Source of the DNA: Streptomyces fildesensis
GTDB lineage: Bacteria > Actinomycetota > Actinomycetes > Streptomycetales > Streptomycetaceae
Direction of reading: 5' to 3'
DNA length: 64,000 bases
Assembly: GCF_016107395.1 (NCBI RefSeq)
Contig: NZ_JAAIKO010000007.1
Location: 124,001-188,000 of the forward strand
The number at the start of each line of letters is the position of its first letter. Position 1 is the stretch's first letter. Positions 1-9,736 of this stretch are shown in pieces. The position numbers and the translations under genes were made by a program. The notes beneath the pieces were generated by a model that did no database searches, was not told the DNA's origin, and was given only the letters and a program-made list of their open reading frames with translations.

Positions 1-23
1 CCCGCGAGAACGACTGGCTGTAG
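1..23 (+). CDS. Possible 3' end of a plus-strand gene
   Basis: The first bases can be read in one plus-strand frame as Arg-Glu-Asn-Asp-Trp-Leu followed by TAG at 21-23. This could be the tail of a gene convergent with the dehydrogenase that ends at 52. Six codons are too few to identify anything, and an open frame of this length is expected by chance, so this is only a pointer for whoever holds the flanking sequence. Confidence 0.2.
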
Positions 24-51
24 CGGCCGGCGGAACGACGGACCCCCGTCC

Positions 52-1617
52 TCAGCCTTGCTCCCGCATCGTGTCGACGATGTCGCAGAAGCCCTGGGGC
101 AGGCTGCCGGAACCCGATGCCGGGCGGCTGCCGATCAGGAACTCCCCCACCGAGGACTCCGACGTCCAGTCCAGACCCAGGGCGCGCGCCGCCGCGTCGG
201 TGTCACCCGAACCGAGCCCGCACGGTGCCAGACCCATCGCCGTCGCCACCAGGTAGAGGGTCTGGTAGAGCACTCCCACGTGCTTGAGCGTCAGCGCGTA
301 CGCGATCTGGCTGTACTTCCACGACAGCCGGCCGAACCGCGAGGTCACCGTCAGCAGCACCTGCGGATCCACCGTGCAGTTGGTGGCCCGCCATGCCGCC
401 GTCAGCAGTTCCCTGAACGCCGCTTCGTCAGCCGCGCCGTGCCAACGGCGCGGCTGCAGTCGGTGTGCGGCGGCGTCGTAGCGGTAGACCCCGGTGGGCA
501 GCCCCTCGCAGGCGGCGACCGACAGATAGATCTCCAGCTCGCCCGTGGCGCCGCCGGCCGGGTAGGGGCGGTCGATCGCGTCGTACGAGTTCGGGGAGGA
601 CGGGTCGCGCGGGATCACCTGACGGACCCGGGCCGCCCGGTAGAGCAGTTCGGCGATCTGCTCCAGCGTCACCGGGGTCTCCGCGTAGGTGCGGATGGAC
701 CGGCGCCCCTCCAGCACCTCGGTCAGCCGCGGGTCCCGGGCCGTCACCTCGTCCCAGTCCGGCACCGGCAGGTCGATACCCGGCTCGTCCTCGTTGCTCC
801 CGGCGCCCGGCAGGGCCGGCGGGTGCGGTACGTCCTGGTGGGCGAAGACGCCGCCGCTGGTGTAGTCGTGCCGGCCGGCCCTGCTGCGGGAGTGGAAGAG
901 CAGGTCGTGGAAGTCCCACAGCGGCGGGTCCGCCGCCGGGAGCGCGGGGGCGGCGCCCACCGCGGCACCCGCGGCGGGCTCCATGAAGCCGGTCCCCGCC
1001 AGCAGGGCGGCCAGCGCGGCGCCCGACTGCTCCGGCAGCCCGGCCAGCGCGGCCGCCTCCGCCACGGTGCGCGGCGTGGTCAGCGCCGCGACGAACGCCG
1101 CCGCGGCCGACTGGTGCAGTGTCACCCGGTAGGGCGCCAGCGGGGATTCCATGACGCAGCCCTGGCCGATCGTTCCCCCGCCGCCGTCGGCGGGTCCGTC
1201 GGGCAGTCTGCGCAGATAGGCGAACCGGGACAGCACCACGGCCGTGGTGCCGAGGTCCGGCGCGCCGGGTGTGGCCGCCGAGCGGGCGATCGGCACGGCG
1301 GTGGCCAGCGGTCCGGTCAGCGGGTCGTCGAGGATGCTGGTCACCAGATAGGGGAACCGGCCCAGCAGGCTCAGCAGCCGGCCGGCCTCGCGGTCCCCGG
1401 CCAGCGCGTCGGCGTCGACCGGTCCGGCGCCCAGCGCCAGCAGCCGGCGCACGGTCGGCGCGCCGAGCGCGTGGACGCGCTGGCGGCCCCAGGGGTGGGT
1501 GAGTTCGACGTCGTCGCCCTCCGCCGCCACTTTTACGTCCTGGCGGAGCGTCAGCATCCGTCGTACCCGGGACAGTTCGGCGTCAGCGGTGGTCAGCGGC
1601 TGTTCTGTGATGGTCAT
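52..1617 (-). CDS. SagB/ThcOx-type azoline dehydrogenase
   Basis: A 521-residue protein of the nitroreductase-like SagB family, FMN enzymes that oxidise thiazolines and oxazolines to azoles in linear azole-containing peptides. The C-terminal half carries the nitroreductase start (RRSIRTYAETPVTLEQIAEL, near residue 305) and the conserved end block (LKHVGVLYQTLYLVATAMGL, then GEFLIG). The N-terminal 280 residues are the usual winged-helix-like extension. The ATG is preceded by GGAAGG about 9 nt upstream. It is the last gene of the precursor-to-dehydrogenase operon, 21 nt after the YcaO gene. Together they predict oxidised azoles. The family is firm; the substrate is inferred from context. Confidence 0.9.
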   Translation of the reverse strand: MTITEQPLTTADAELSRVRRMLTLRQDVKVAAEGDDVELTHPWGRQRVHALGAPTVRRLLALGAGPVDADALAGDREAGRLLSLLGRFPYLVTSILDDPLTGPLATAVPIARSAATPGAPDLGTTAVVLSRFAYLRRLPDGPADGGGGTIGQGCVMESPLAPYRVTLHQSAAAAFVAALTTPRTVAEAAALAGLPEQSGAALAALLAGTGFMEPAAGAAVGAAPALPAADPPLWDFHDLLFHSRSRAGRHDYTSGGVFAHQDVPHPPALPGAGSNEDEPGIDLPVPDWDEVTARDPRLTEVLEGRRSIRTYAETPVTLEQIAELLYRAARVRQVIPRDPSSPNSYDAIDRPYPAGGATGELEIYLSVAACEGLPTGVYRYDAAAHRLQPRRWHGAADEAAFRELLTAAWRATNCTVDPQVLLTVTSRFGRLSWKYSQIAYALTLKHVGVLYQTLYLVATAMGLAPCGLGSGDTDAAARALGLDWTSESSVGEFLIGSRPASGSGSLPQGFCDIVDTMREQG

Positions 1618-1638
1618 GGCGCGCCTTCCGTCCTGCGG

Positions 1639-3969
1639 TCAGATGAAGATGGCGGTCGGGTTGAGGTCGGCCTCCGCGGTGGGCGCGGCCTTCCAGCCCA
1701 GCCGCACGGGAACGTCGTAGAGCCGGCCGGGCGCGAACCGGGCCCAGAAGTGCCGCATCCCGGGGACGATCACCTTGGCGACGGGCAGGCCCACATCGGG
1801 GCGGGTCTGGTCCAGGACGAGCATCTCCATGCCGTGGTCCGCCACCAGGCGCTGCACCGTCTCGAGGTCCGTGCGCAGATCGTCGGCGGCCAGCGGGTCC
1901 CAGCGGCCGGCCGCGGCGGGGGCGTGGCCGTCGAGGGGCCTGAGGTACGGCTGGTTGGCCAGCGTCGCGCTCTTCCACCAGGCCTTCTGCTCGTGGTCGG
2001 CGCCCGAGTACGTCGTCTCGCCGGGACCGGCGTCGGCCACCGGTGACAGGAACTGGTTCATCTCGGTGAGGGCCCGGGTCAGCGCGATGTGCGGATCGAG
2101 GTGGGCGCCGAACGCGATCAGGATGTCCTCGGCCGGCTTGTCGGTCCGCCGGGAGAACGCGCCCACCACCGGGATCCCGAAGTCGGCCGTCAGGTCCAGG
2201 GCCCACATCTCACGGTTCAGGCCCGCGTAGACCTCGCGCATCCGGTCGATGTACGGGTCGCCGAAGGAGTCCAGGTCGACGGCCGGTCGCTGGACGCGGT
2301 TGTACCACCACAGGGCGACCGCGTCACGTTCCACGAGCTCCAGGAAGCCCTGCAGCGTCGCGTCCTCGAACGAGGTGCCCGCGGCGGCCCCGTTGGAGTC
2401 GCCCATGGCGAAGAACGGGCCGTTGTGCCGGTAGCCGTAGTACAGCGACATCGTCGGCAGCCAGCGGGTGCGCTCCGACGTCAGCGACCAGGCGGGCGAC
2501 CACTCGATGACCGCGTCCTCGCGGAACCGCTCGGGCACGGTGTTGAACATCGACTTCTTGGCGTTCCACAGCTCCCGCTCGCGGAACTGCCGGTCGCTGA
2601 AGAGCAGGCTGGTGGACGGGTGCACCGCCTGCTCGCCGAGCTCCTCGTAACGGGCGGTGCGGCGCGCCTCGTCGCCCTGGAACACCCCGGAGTAGCGCTC
2701 CATCGCCTCGCCCATCGCGCTCGCCCGCGCCTGCGAGTCCGTCCGCCCCTTGCCGCAGCTGATGCTGCGCAGACCGGTACGGAGCTGGCGCAGGTCGCCG
2801 ACCTGGCGGGCGAGGTTCTGGCCCGCGACGTAGACCCGCAGGCCGCCGGGCGTCCGTTCGGCGGGCACCAGGGTGGTCACCACACCGGTGACCGGGCTGA
2901 GCTGGGGCCGGTACTTCAGCAGCATGTCCTCGGGCGAGGCGGACCGGTGGCCGCCGTCCGCGGTGAACGCCTTGGCCCGGCTCTCGAAGCGCACCGGTGC
3001 CAGCTGGCGGCGCTCCATGGTCGCGGCGTCGCCGCAGGACGGGCACTGCGGCCGGCGGACCAGCTCATGGCGTTCCGCCTCGGCAAGCACGGTGTCGAAC
3101 GTCAGCACCTGGGCCTTCTCCGGGCGGACGCCCGCGGCCCACTTCGCCGCCTCCAGCGCGGCGAGCTGCACCCCGAGGGCGGCCGTGGGCGCCAGGTGCG
3201 CCCCGACGGTCGGTACCGGCTGGTCCCTGCCCAGCCGGTGCTGGAGGTAGCTGAGCGACTGCCGGTTGGCGGAGAGCCGGTGCGCGAGGCACTCCCAGCA
3301 GCCGGTTCCGGTGCCGGGCGCTCCGGCCGGGGTGTCCGCGGACGCCGGTGCGTCCGGGACGAAGACCGGTCCCGCCCAGACGATCGAACCGACCGGACGG
3401 GCGAGCATCCACGGGGTGCCGGAGGCGAGGGCGGCCGCGTTCCGGCCCGCAAGGCCGGGGTTGAGGTAGTCGTCGGTCAGCGCGACGACGAGGTCGGCAC
3501 CCTCGGTGTCGGCGGGCGGCGCGTCCGCCGGTGCGAGCGCCACGTGCGCGGCGCCGGCCGCGAGCAGCGCCGCGACGAACGGCTCCGGTGTCACCTTCCC
3601 GTAGACCTCCACCCGCACCCGGGCGTCCCGCAGCGCGGCGACGGCCGTGTCGCCGTCGCGGCCCGCCATCTCGAAGAATCCGGCGGCGGCCGGGTCGGTC
3701 CCCGGGTCGGAGGCGGCGGCCCAGCCACCGGCCACGAGTTGGTCCAGGGCCACCGCTACCCGGTCGGCGGGCACCGCGGGCGCCAGCTCAGCACCGATCT
3801 CGTGGGCGCTCCTGGTGCCGTCCAGGAGCGGCGCCAGCCGTTCGGCCAGTGAGCCGTTGACGACGCAGACGCCGCGTTCGGACACCAGGTAGACGGCCTC
3901 GCCGTCGACGACGTAGGGGGTGTAGTGCCGCTTGAAGCCGATGCCGGGCGTCGGCCGGGTACTGGTCAT
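1639..3969 (-). CDS. Fused TOMM leader-binding / YcaO cyclodehydratase
   Basis: A 776-residue fusion. Residues from about 1 to 350 form the TOMM leader-peptide-binding (E1-like, cyclodehydratase C/F) part, with two Cys pairs that likely hold structural zinc (GCWECLAHR and PQCPSCGD). The rest is a YcaO domain that activates backbone amides with ATP to form azolines from Ser and Cys. Typical ATP-site motifs are visible: SAMGEAMERYSG, LQGFLELVERDAVALWW and ALTRALTEMNQ. The protein ends in NPTAIFI rather than the proline-rich PxPxP tail of many azoline-forming YcaO enzymes. The ATG has GGAG about 8 nt upstream. It sits between the LanM and dehydrogenase genes. Family call is firm; which core residues it cyclises is unknown. 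Confidence 0.92.
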   Translation of the reverse strand: MTSTRPTPGIGFKRHYTPYVVDGEAVYLVSERGVCVVNGSLAERLAPLLDGTRSAHEIGAELAPAVPADRVAVALDQLVAGGWAAASDPGTDPAAAGFFEMAGRDGDTAVAALRDARVRVEVYGKVTPEPFVAALLAAGAAHVALAPADAPPADTEGADLVVALTDDYLNPGLAGRNAAALASGTPWMLARPVGSIVWAGPVFVPDAPASADTPAGAPGTGTGCWECLAHRLSANRQSLSYLQHRLGRDQPVPTVGAHLAPTAALGVQLAALEAAKWAAGVRPEKAQVLTFDTVLAEAERHELVRRPQCPSCGDAATMERRQLAPVRFESRAKAFTADGGHRSASPEDMLLKYRPQLSPVTGVVTTLVPAERTPGGLRVYVAGQNLARQVGDLRQLRTGLRSISCGKGRTDSQARASAMGEAMERYSGVFQGDEARRTARYEELGEQAVHPSTSLLFSDRQFRERELWNAKKSMFNTVPERFREDAVIEWSPAWSLTSERTRWLPTMSLYYGYRHNGPFFAMGDSNGAAAGTSFEDATLQGFLELVERDAVALWWYNRVQRPAVDLDSFGDPYIDRMREVYAGLNREMWALDLTADFGIPVVGAFSRRTDKPAEDILIAFGAHLDPHIALTRALTEMNQFLSPVADAGPGETTYSGADHEQKAWWKSATLANQPYLRPLDGHAPAAAGRWDPLAADDLRTDLETVQRLVADHGMEMLVLDQTRPDVGLPVAKVIVPGMRHFWARFAPGRLYDVPVRLGWKAAPTAEADLNPTAIFI

Positions 3970-4035
3970 GGTGACTCCGTAGTCCGAATTGGGGCGGGGC
4001 GGGCCGGGCTGCGACCCAGGGCGTTGGTGCCGGGC

Positions 4036-7000
4036 TCAGCGCAGGGTGGCGAGCGGGGCGGTGGCCGGGTCGATCAGCCGCAGCAGGAGGAGGCCGACGG
4101 CGGCGCCGCCGTCCAGCGCGCCGAGGTTGACGCGGTCGTCGGCGGCGCGGTCCCCGAACCAGCTGCCGGTGGCGTGGTGCCGGCGCAGCAGTTCGGCGAC
4201 GAGGACGCCGGCCGCTTCCCGGCCGTCGAAGAACGGTCCCGGCACCAGGGTCTCGGCGGTGCTGCCGGCGAGGTCGTCGTCCAGGGTGTGCAGCAGGCCG
4301 GCCTCGGCCGAGGTCAGTGCCTCGCCCGCTGCGGCGACCAGTTCGCGGGTGCCGAGCGCCGCGATCTCGGCGGCGGTGACGGGCGGGGTGAGCCAGGCGA
4401 GGTCGCCGGGGTGGACGGCGCCGGTGCCCAGCGAGACGGCGGTGTCCAGGCAGGCCAGCCGTCCGCCGCGGGCGGTCGTCGTGAACCGGTGCGCGCGCAG
4501 CAGCGCGCGGGCGGCGTCGGGATCGGCCAGCAGGCCGGGCGCCTCCGCGACGGTACGGGCGAGGGCCGCGGCAATGCTGTCGGCGCCGGTCGGCACCAGG
4601 TCGAGGAAGGTCGCCGGGGTGGTGAAGCGGCCGGCCGGGGCGTCGCCCGCCAGTTCCCGGCGAGCGGCCTCGGCGAGGTCGCGGATCGCCGCGTCGGCGT
4701 CGGTGGCGACGCCCGTCGTTCCGGCGCCTGTGGCGCGGCGCAGCCGCAGCAGGTTCAGCAGCAGCCCGGCCGCGCCCAACGGGCTGTCCTGGTACGGGAG
4801 CCGGTCGGCGTCGCGGGCCGAGGACCGGCCGGCGGGCGCCGCCGCGAGGGCCGCCGCTCCGGGGACCAGTGCCCGCGCCACGTCGAGGAAGGCGGGCTCG
4901 GCGAGGGTTTCGGCGCCGCGGGCCAGGGCGTGGATGAGGGAGCCGGGTCCGGCGAGACCGCCGGGCACCGGGACCCCCGAGGCCAGCCGGGTGTCGCGGG
5001 CGAAGCCGAAGGAGGCCGGGTGGCGCGGGTCGATGAGGGAAGCCGCGGCCCACAGCGTCTCGTGCGCCGCCTGCCGGAAGCGCGGCGACCCGGTCGCCGA
5101 CCACAGTTCGGCAAGGAACAGCGCCACGCCGACACCGCTGGTGACGAGGTCGACGCCGCTGAGCACCTCGACCTGGCGCAGCCCGGTGGCCGGGTACCAG
5201 CTCAGCCCGATCCAGCCGCCGCCCGCGGCGGTGCGCTGCCGGTCGGCGAGCATCCGGTCGCCCAGCCGCACGGCGTGGTCGAGGAGTTCACCGGACGTCG
5301 GTACGGAGAGCGAGGCCGGTCCCCGGGAGGCGGTGGTGGCCGGCGGGAGCTGCGTCCCGGACCGTGCCGCGTCGATGCAGCCGGAGAGGACCGCGGTGTG
5401 CAGATCCAGGTCGAAGCGGTCGAGTTCGGTGATGCGGGCGTGCAGCCGGTCCCAGGCGGTGCTCTGGAAGTGACCGGGGATCTCGTGGCCCTGGGCGGTG
5501 AACACCGAGGACGACGTGGTCAGCGAGCGGAAGAACGGGATGTCCAGGACGCGGTAGGAGTCGAGTTCGCTGAGCACCACCTCCAGCAGGTCGCCGCGTG
5601 CGCTGTCGCCGGCGCGGGCGGCCACGGCGCCGCGCAGGGCGCCGGCGATCACGGTCTCGCGGGTGGCGCCGTCGGAGAGCGCGAGCGGGCTGGTCGAGGT
5701 GCGCAGGATCTTGTAGCCGTCCCAGGTGTGCCGCCAGATGTAGCGCACCCAGACGCCCTTGAAGCCGGCCAGCGGGCCGTCGGGGGACGCCAGCCGGTCC
5801 CGCATCCCGGCGAGTGTGCGGTGCATGTCGCGGTAGCCCGCGACGACCTCGTCCGCGTACTCCCACGGGTCGGCCTTCTCGCCGCCGTGCACCGGCCGGT
5901 ACGGCGGCAGTGGCAGGGCGGGCTTGCCGGGTTCGATCTCCAGGTCATCGGCGCGGGAGAGGCAGCCGATGTCCACCACCGGGCGGTCCTTGGACGGCAC
6001 CCACGGCTGCACGGCCATGGCCGTGCGCACGACGGTCGACTCCAGTACGTCCAGCAGTCCACCCTGGCCCGCGGGCAGCGCCGGCGGGGTCTGGACCCGC
6101 GGGTAGAGCAGGCACTCCAGATCGGTGATGACCGGATACTCGCCGCTGGCCAGCAGGTTGTCGGACCACAGGTCGCGGCCTTCGAGCAGCTGCACCAGCC
6201 GGACGGTCATCCCGAGCCGGCGGTAGAAGCGGGCGAAGCCCTCCCGGTCGGTGCAGGGCAGCGCGGGAACGAGCTCCTCCCAGCCGTAGGCGTCGCCGTG
6301 GTCGGACTCGTGCTCGGTCGCCGGATCGGCGGCGGGGCCGGTCGCGGCGCCGTCGTCCGGTGCGCTGTGGTCGCTGCGCACCAGCACGGTGCGGACGTGG
6401 AGTTCGGGTGACAGGCCCGCGGCGTTGAGGTCACGGACCAGGTCCATGTAGGCCGTGGCGTGCCGCAGGTCCTTCGGCTTGTAGACGACGCCTTGGCCGT
6501 CCGCGAAGTGCAGCAGCGCGACGGACCGGCCGCCCGCGTGGCGGTCGCCCGCGTCACCGTGCACCGCGGCCAGCGCGCCCGGGTCGGCGCCGTCCCAGAG
6601 GCGGGTGCGCAGCAGTTCCCGGTCGGAGGCGAGCCGGGCGAACATCTCGGTGTAGACGTGCTGCCAGTGGCGGCAGGCGGTGCCGACGAGGAAGGCGAGC
6701 GCGGGCAGCCGTTCCAGCCGGGCCAGCCAGCCCTCCTGCGAGGCGTCGGGGCCGCCCTGCGCGTCCCAGTCACCACCGCCGGGGTGCGCGGACGACGACT
6801 GGACCTCGTAGCGCATCGGCAGGTCCAGCGCCTCGGTCAGCCGCCGCACCAGGGTCTCCGCCAGGTCGGCCCGCGCGGAGTCGAGCACCTGGACACCGAG
6901 CACGGACGCGGTGTCCGCGGCTCCCGTGAGGTCGTAGGGCAGCAGGGCTCCGGCGGCGGTGCGGAAGGACGCGGTGATCGCACCCGGTGCGACGGTCTCG

Positions 7001-7443
7001 GCGGTGGGGGCGGCGGGCTGGGCGCGCAGGAAGCCGATGAGGGCGTGCGCCCAGTCCGGGACGACGGACGGGTCGCGCAGCGCGACCGGCCGCAGCCCGT
7101 CGCCGAGTTCACGGCCGGTGGCCGCCAGGTGGTCGAGCAGCACCCCGGCCGACGCCGGGTCGCCCGCCGCCCGCCGCAGCCAGCCCGCGACGGCGGTGGA
7201 ACGGCTGTGCTGTTCGTCCTCGGCGGCGGCGAAGACGGGTGGTCCGGCCCCGTCCGGTGTCCCGTCGGCGGTGGTCGAGGCCGCGGCGCGCTCCGGGAAG
7301 GAGGCGGCCAGGGCGATCACGGCACGCAGCCGGTCGTCACCGCGGGGGACGCCGGGCAGGAGCGTGCCGTCGCCCGCCGGGGACCCGGCGGCCGTTCCCG
7401 GCACGGCGGGGGTGGTGAGCCAGGCCTGCAGGTCGAGCGTCAT
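4036..7443 (-). CDS. LanM-type lanthipeptide synthetase with degenerate cyclase
   Basis: A 1135-residue class II lanthipeptide synthetase homologue. The N-terminal dehydratase half (DUF4135) has GDRHAGGRSV and VVYKPKDLRH near residues 295-325, RDLWSDNLL near 426, ITDLECLL just after, and VRYIWRHT near 568, matching the phosphorylation and phosphate-elimination core of CylM. One expected His is Trp (DLW instead of DxHxEN). The C-terminal half keeps the LanC repeat rhythm (VDLVTSGVGVALFLAEL; VNLGALDGGAAVGLLLLRL), but it has one Cys (ACLDTAVS, about residue 998) and no WCxG or CHG zinc motifs, so cyclase activity looks lost. It probably dehydrates Ser to Dha only. The ATG at 7443 begins 1 nt after the upstream stop; a longer in-frame opening is out of context. 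Confidence 0.88.
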   Translation of the reverse strand: MTLDLQAWLTTPAVPGTAAGSPAGDGTLLPGVPRGDDRLRAVIALAASFPERAAASTTADGTPDGAGPPVFAAAEDEQHSRSTAVAGWLRRAAGDPASAGVLLDHLAATGRELGDGLRPVALRDPSVVPDWAHALIGFLRAQPAAPTAETVAPGAITASFRTAAGALLPYDLTGAADTASVLGVQVLDSARADLAETLVRRLTEALDLPMRYEVQSSSAHPGGGDWDAQGGPDASQEGWLARLERLPALAFLVGTACRHWQHVYTEMFARLASDRELLRTRLWDGADPGALAAVHGDAGDRHAGGRSVALLHFADGQGVVYKPKDLRHATAYMDLVRDLNAAGLSPELHVRTVLVRSDHSAPDDGAATGPAADPATEHESDHGDAYGWEELVPALPCTDREGFARFYRRLGMTVRLVQLLEGRDLWSDNLLASGEYPVITDLECLLYPRVQTPPALPAGQGGLLDVLESTVVRTAMAVQPWVPSKDRPVVDIGCLSRADDLEIEPGKPALPLPPYRPVHGGEKADPWEYADEVVAGYRDMHRTLAGMRDRLASPDGPLAGFKGVWVRYIWRHTWDGYKILRTSTSPLALSDGATRETVIAGALRGAVAARAGDSARGDLLEVVLSELDSYRVLDIPFFRSLTTSSSVFTAQGHEIPGHFQSTAWDRLHARITELDRFDLDLHTAVLSGCIDAARSGTQLPPATTASRGPASLSVPTSGELLDHAVRLGDRMLADRQRTAAGGGWIGLSWYPATGLRQVEVLSGVDLVTSGVGVALFLAELWSATGSPRFRQAAHETLWAAASLIDPRHPASFGFARDTRLASGVPVPGGLAGPGSLIHALARGAETLAEPAFLDVARALVPGAAALAAAPAGRSSARDADRLPYQDSPLGAAGLLLNLLRLRRATGAGTTGVATDADAAIRDLAEAARRELAGDAPAGRFTTPATFLDLVPTGADSIAAALARTVAEAPGLLADPDAARALLRAHRFTTTARGGRLACLDTAVSLGTGAVHPGDLAWLTPPVTAAEIAALGTRELVAAAGEALTSAEAGLLHTLDDDLAGSTAETLVPGPFFDGREAAGVLVAELLRRHHATGSWFGDRAADDRVNLGALDGGAAVGLLLLRLIDPATAPLATLR

Positions 7444-7444
7444 C

Positions 7445-9736
7445 TCAGATCTCCTGGGGTCGGACGAGGCGGGTGAACAGGGGGTCGTGGTCGAGCAGTT
7501 CGTCGTAGGTCCCCGAGGCGGTGACCCGCCCGGCGTCCATGACGTGGATGCGGTCGGCCCGGCGGATGGTGCTGAGCCGGTGGGCGATGACGATGCGGGT
7601 GCGGTCGAGGGCGGCCACGGCGTCGGCGACGTGGGCCTGGGTGGCGTTGTCGAGGGCGGATGTCGCCTCGTCGAGCAGCAGCACGGCGGGGCGTCTGACC
7701 AGCGCGCGGGCGAGCAGGATGCGCTGGATCTGACCACCCGAGAAACCCTGCGCGTCCTCACCGATGCGAGTGCCCAGGCCGAGCGGCAGGGCCCGGAGTT
7801 CGGCGGCGATGCCGGCTTGTTCCGCGGCGGCCCAGACGTCGTCCTCGGTGACGTCGGGGTCGGTGCCCGCCAGGTTCTCCAGCAGGTTGCCGCGCAGCGT
7901 CCGCCCGTTCTGCAGGACGGTGCCCAACTGTCCGCGCACCAGGCGCAGATCGAGGGCGGCGAGGTCCTGTCCGTCATGCCGCACGGTTCCGGACTCGGGG
8001 ATGTCGAACCCCAGGATCAGCCGGATCAGTGTGGACTTGCCGGCGCCGGACGCTCCGACGACGGCGACGAACTCGCCCTCCTCGGCCCGCAGGCTGACAC
8101 GGTCCAGAGCCGGCACCGCAGCGCCCGGGTAGCGGAAGGTCACCTCTTCGAGGGCGACCGCGCCGCCCAGCACCCCGGGGTCGCGGCGGTGCGGTCCCGA
8201 GGCGGGGACGGCGGGCGCCGCGAGCACCGGCCGCAGCCGGTCCAGCACCGGCGCGATGCCGTACGCGGTGGCCGCCGCGTGGGTGAGCTGGCCGAGTGCC
8301 AGCGCCACCTGTCCGGCCGCGATACCGGCTGCCATCAGATGCCCTGCGGAGACGCCCCCGGCGCCCCCGGCGGCTGTCGCCGCCAGCAGCACGGCGAGCA
8401 GCAGCGGTTGCAGAGCGGCGGTGACGGCGCCCGATGCGGCGTCGGTGCGCATCGCGGCGGCGTCGGCGCGCTTCTGCCGGGCGAAGGGCCCGGCCCAGCG
8501 GGCGAAGGCCTGGATCTCGCGCCCCGCCGTCTGGAGCTTGTCGATGCCCAGCAGCAGCCCGTACAGCACTCCGTGCAGCCGGCCGTGCAGCGCGTACACC
8601 TCGGATTCGTACCGTTGCCTGCGCCGTCCCAGCAGGAGCAGGACGGTGACGGCGGCGACGGCGGCGGCCAGCAGCACACCGCCGAGCCGCAGATCCACGG
8701 TGAGCAGCAGCAGAAGTCCCGACAGCGAGAAGAACGCTCCCAGTACCGCGGAGACCAGCACTTCCGACAGTGCCTGCCGGGCCTCGGCGACGGCGTTGGC
8801 CCGGTGCACGAGGTCGCCGGTGGAGAAGTCCCGGAAGAACCGGGCGTCATGGGTGAGCAGCCGGTCCCAGACGGCCGGTTCCAGCGCCGCCTGGATGCGT
8901 CCGGTGAGCCGCACGGCGGCGGTGTTGCGGACCAGCAGGAGCAGGAGTCCCGCCGCCGAGGCCGCGCCGAGCAGCAGCGCCAGCCAGCGCAGCGGGTGGC
9001 GGTCGGCGGCCAGCAGCCGCGGCACGAGCAGTCCGGCGCTCAGTGGCACGAGCAGCGTCAGAACGGCGGTGAGCAGACCGGCGCCCGCGAGGACCACCAG
9101 GTCGCGCCGGGTGCCGGGGGCGCCGAGCGCGAAGCGCAGCAATGAACCGGGGGTCGGGGTGCCGGGCGGCAGCGGCCGGTAGAGCAGCAGCGCCTGGCGT
9201 GAGCAGGCGGGTCCCGCCGGCCGGCGCCGGGCACCGCCGGTGTCCCGGGCCGCCGGATCGTGCACCAGATGGCCCCGGCCGCGCGGCACGAGGGCGAGCG
9301 GGCGGCCGTCGTCGGAGGCGAACGCGATCATCGCACCGGCGGTGCCACCGGGATCACCGTGAACGTCGTCGCCGTCCGGACTCTTTGCGCCCTTGGGCGC
9401 CTTGGCGGCCGGGAGGGTGACCTGCCGCCAGCGCACGCCCAGCCGCCGCAGCAGGGCGATCAGCGGGTCGCGGGCAGTGCGCACCGAGGCGGGCAGTTGG
9501 GCCGGCACCTCGATCCCCAGGGCGGGGCCGAGGGCCGCGAGCACGGCGAGTGCGTGGGCGGCGGCGTCCGGCGGTGGGACGGCCACCGCGCGGGCCTCCC
9601 CGCTCGGGCGGCGGGCCGCCGGGCCGAGCCCGTCGAGCGCGGCCGCGAGGGTCGCGCGGTTGGCCGCCGCCGTCGCGTTCAGTGCGGCCGTCGCGTCGGC
9701 GGCGCGGCTGCGCTCCGCCTGCTGAGTGGGCGTCAT
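7445..9736 (-). CDS. NHLM-type bacteriocin ABC transporter, ATP-binding/permease
   Basis: A 763-residue half-transporter of the kind paired with a peptidase-ABC protein in NHLM bacteriocin export systems. It has a long N-terminal soluble region (about 1-200), an ABC membrane domain with several helices (about 215-480), and a C-terminal ATPase with Walker A GASGAGKST, signature FSGGQIQR, Walker B VLLLDEATSAL and the H-loop IAHRLSTI. No C39 peptidase triad is present, unlike its partner. The start at 9736 forms an ATGA overlap with the upstream peptidase gene. It likely forms a heterodimer with that protein to export the modified peptide. Confidence 0.9.
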   Translation of the reverse strand: MTPTQQAERSRAADATAALNATAAANRATLAAALDGLGPAARRPSGEARAVAVPPPDAAAHALAVLAALGPALGIEVPAQLPASVRTARDPLIALLRRLGVRWRQVTLPAAKAPKGAKSPDGDDVHGDPGGTAGAMIAFASDDGRPLALVPRGRGHLVHDPAARDTGGARRRPAGPACSRQALLLYRPLPPGTPTPGSLLRFALGAPGTRRDLVVLAGAGLLTAVLTLLVPLSAGLLVPRLLAADRHPLRWLALLLGAASAAGLLLLLVRNTAAVRLTGRIQAALEPAVWDRLLTHDARFFRDFSTGDLVHRANAVAEARQALSEVLVSAVLGAFFSLSGLLLLLTVDLRLGGVLLAAAVAAVTVLLLLGRRRQRYESEVYALHGRLHGVLYGLLLGIDKLQTAGREIQAFARWAGPFARQKRADAAAMRTDAASGAVTAALQPLLLAVLLAATAAGGAGGVSAGHLMAAGIAAGQVALALGQLTHAAATAYGIAPVLDRLRPVLAAPAVPASGPHRRDPGVLGGAVALEEVTFRYPGAAVPALDRVSLRAEEGEFVAVVGASGAGKSTLIRLILGFDIPESGTVRHDGQDLAALDLRLVRGQLGTVLQNGRTLRGNLLENLAGTDPDVTEDDVWAAAEQAGIAAELRALPLGLGTRIGEDAQGFSGGQIQRILLARALVRRPAVLLLDEATSALDNATQAHVADAVAALDRTRIVIAHRLSTIRRADRIHVMDAGRVTASGTYDELLDHDPLFTRLVRPQEI

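Noticed and set aside
58-2046. Long plus-strand open frame of 662 codons opposite the dehydrogenase and YcaO genes
   Set aside because: High GC keeps antisense frames open; it is Arg/Gly-rich, lacks motifs, and lies opposite genes with clear families.
3925-6411. Plus-strand open frame of 828 codons opposite LanM
   Set aside because: Low-complexity Gly/Arg/Val composition and no domains; the minus-strand LanM homology is unambiguous.
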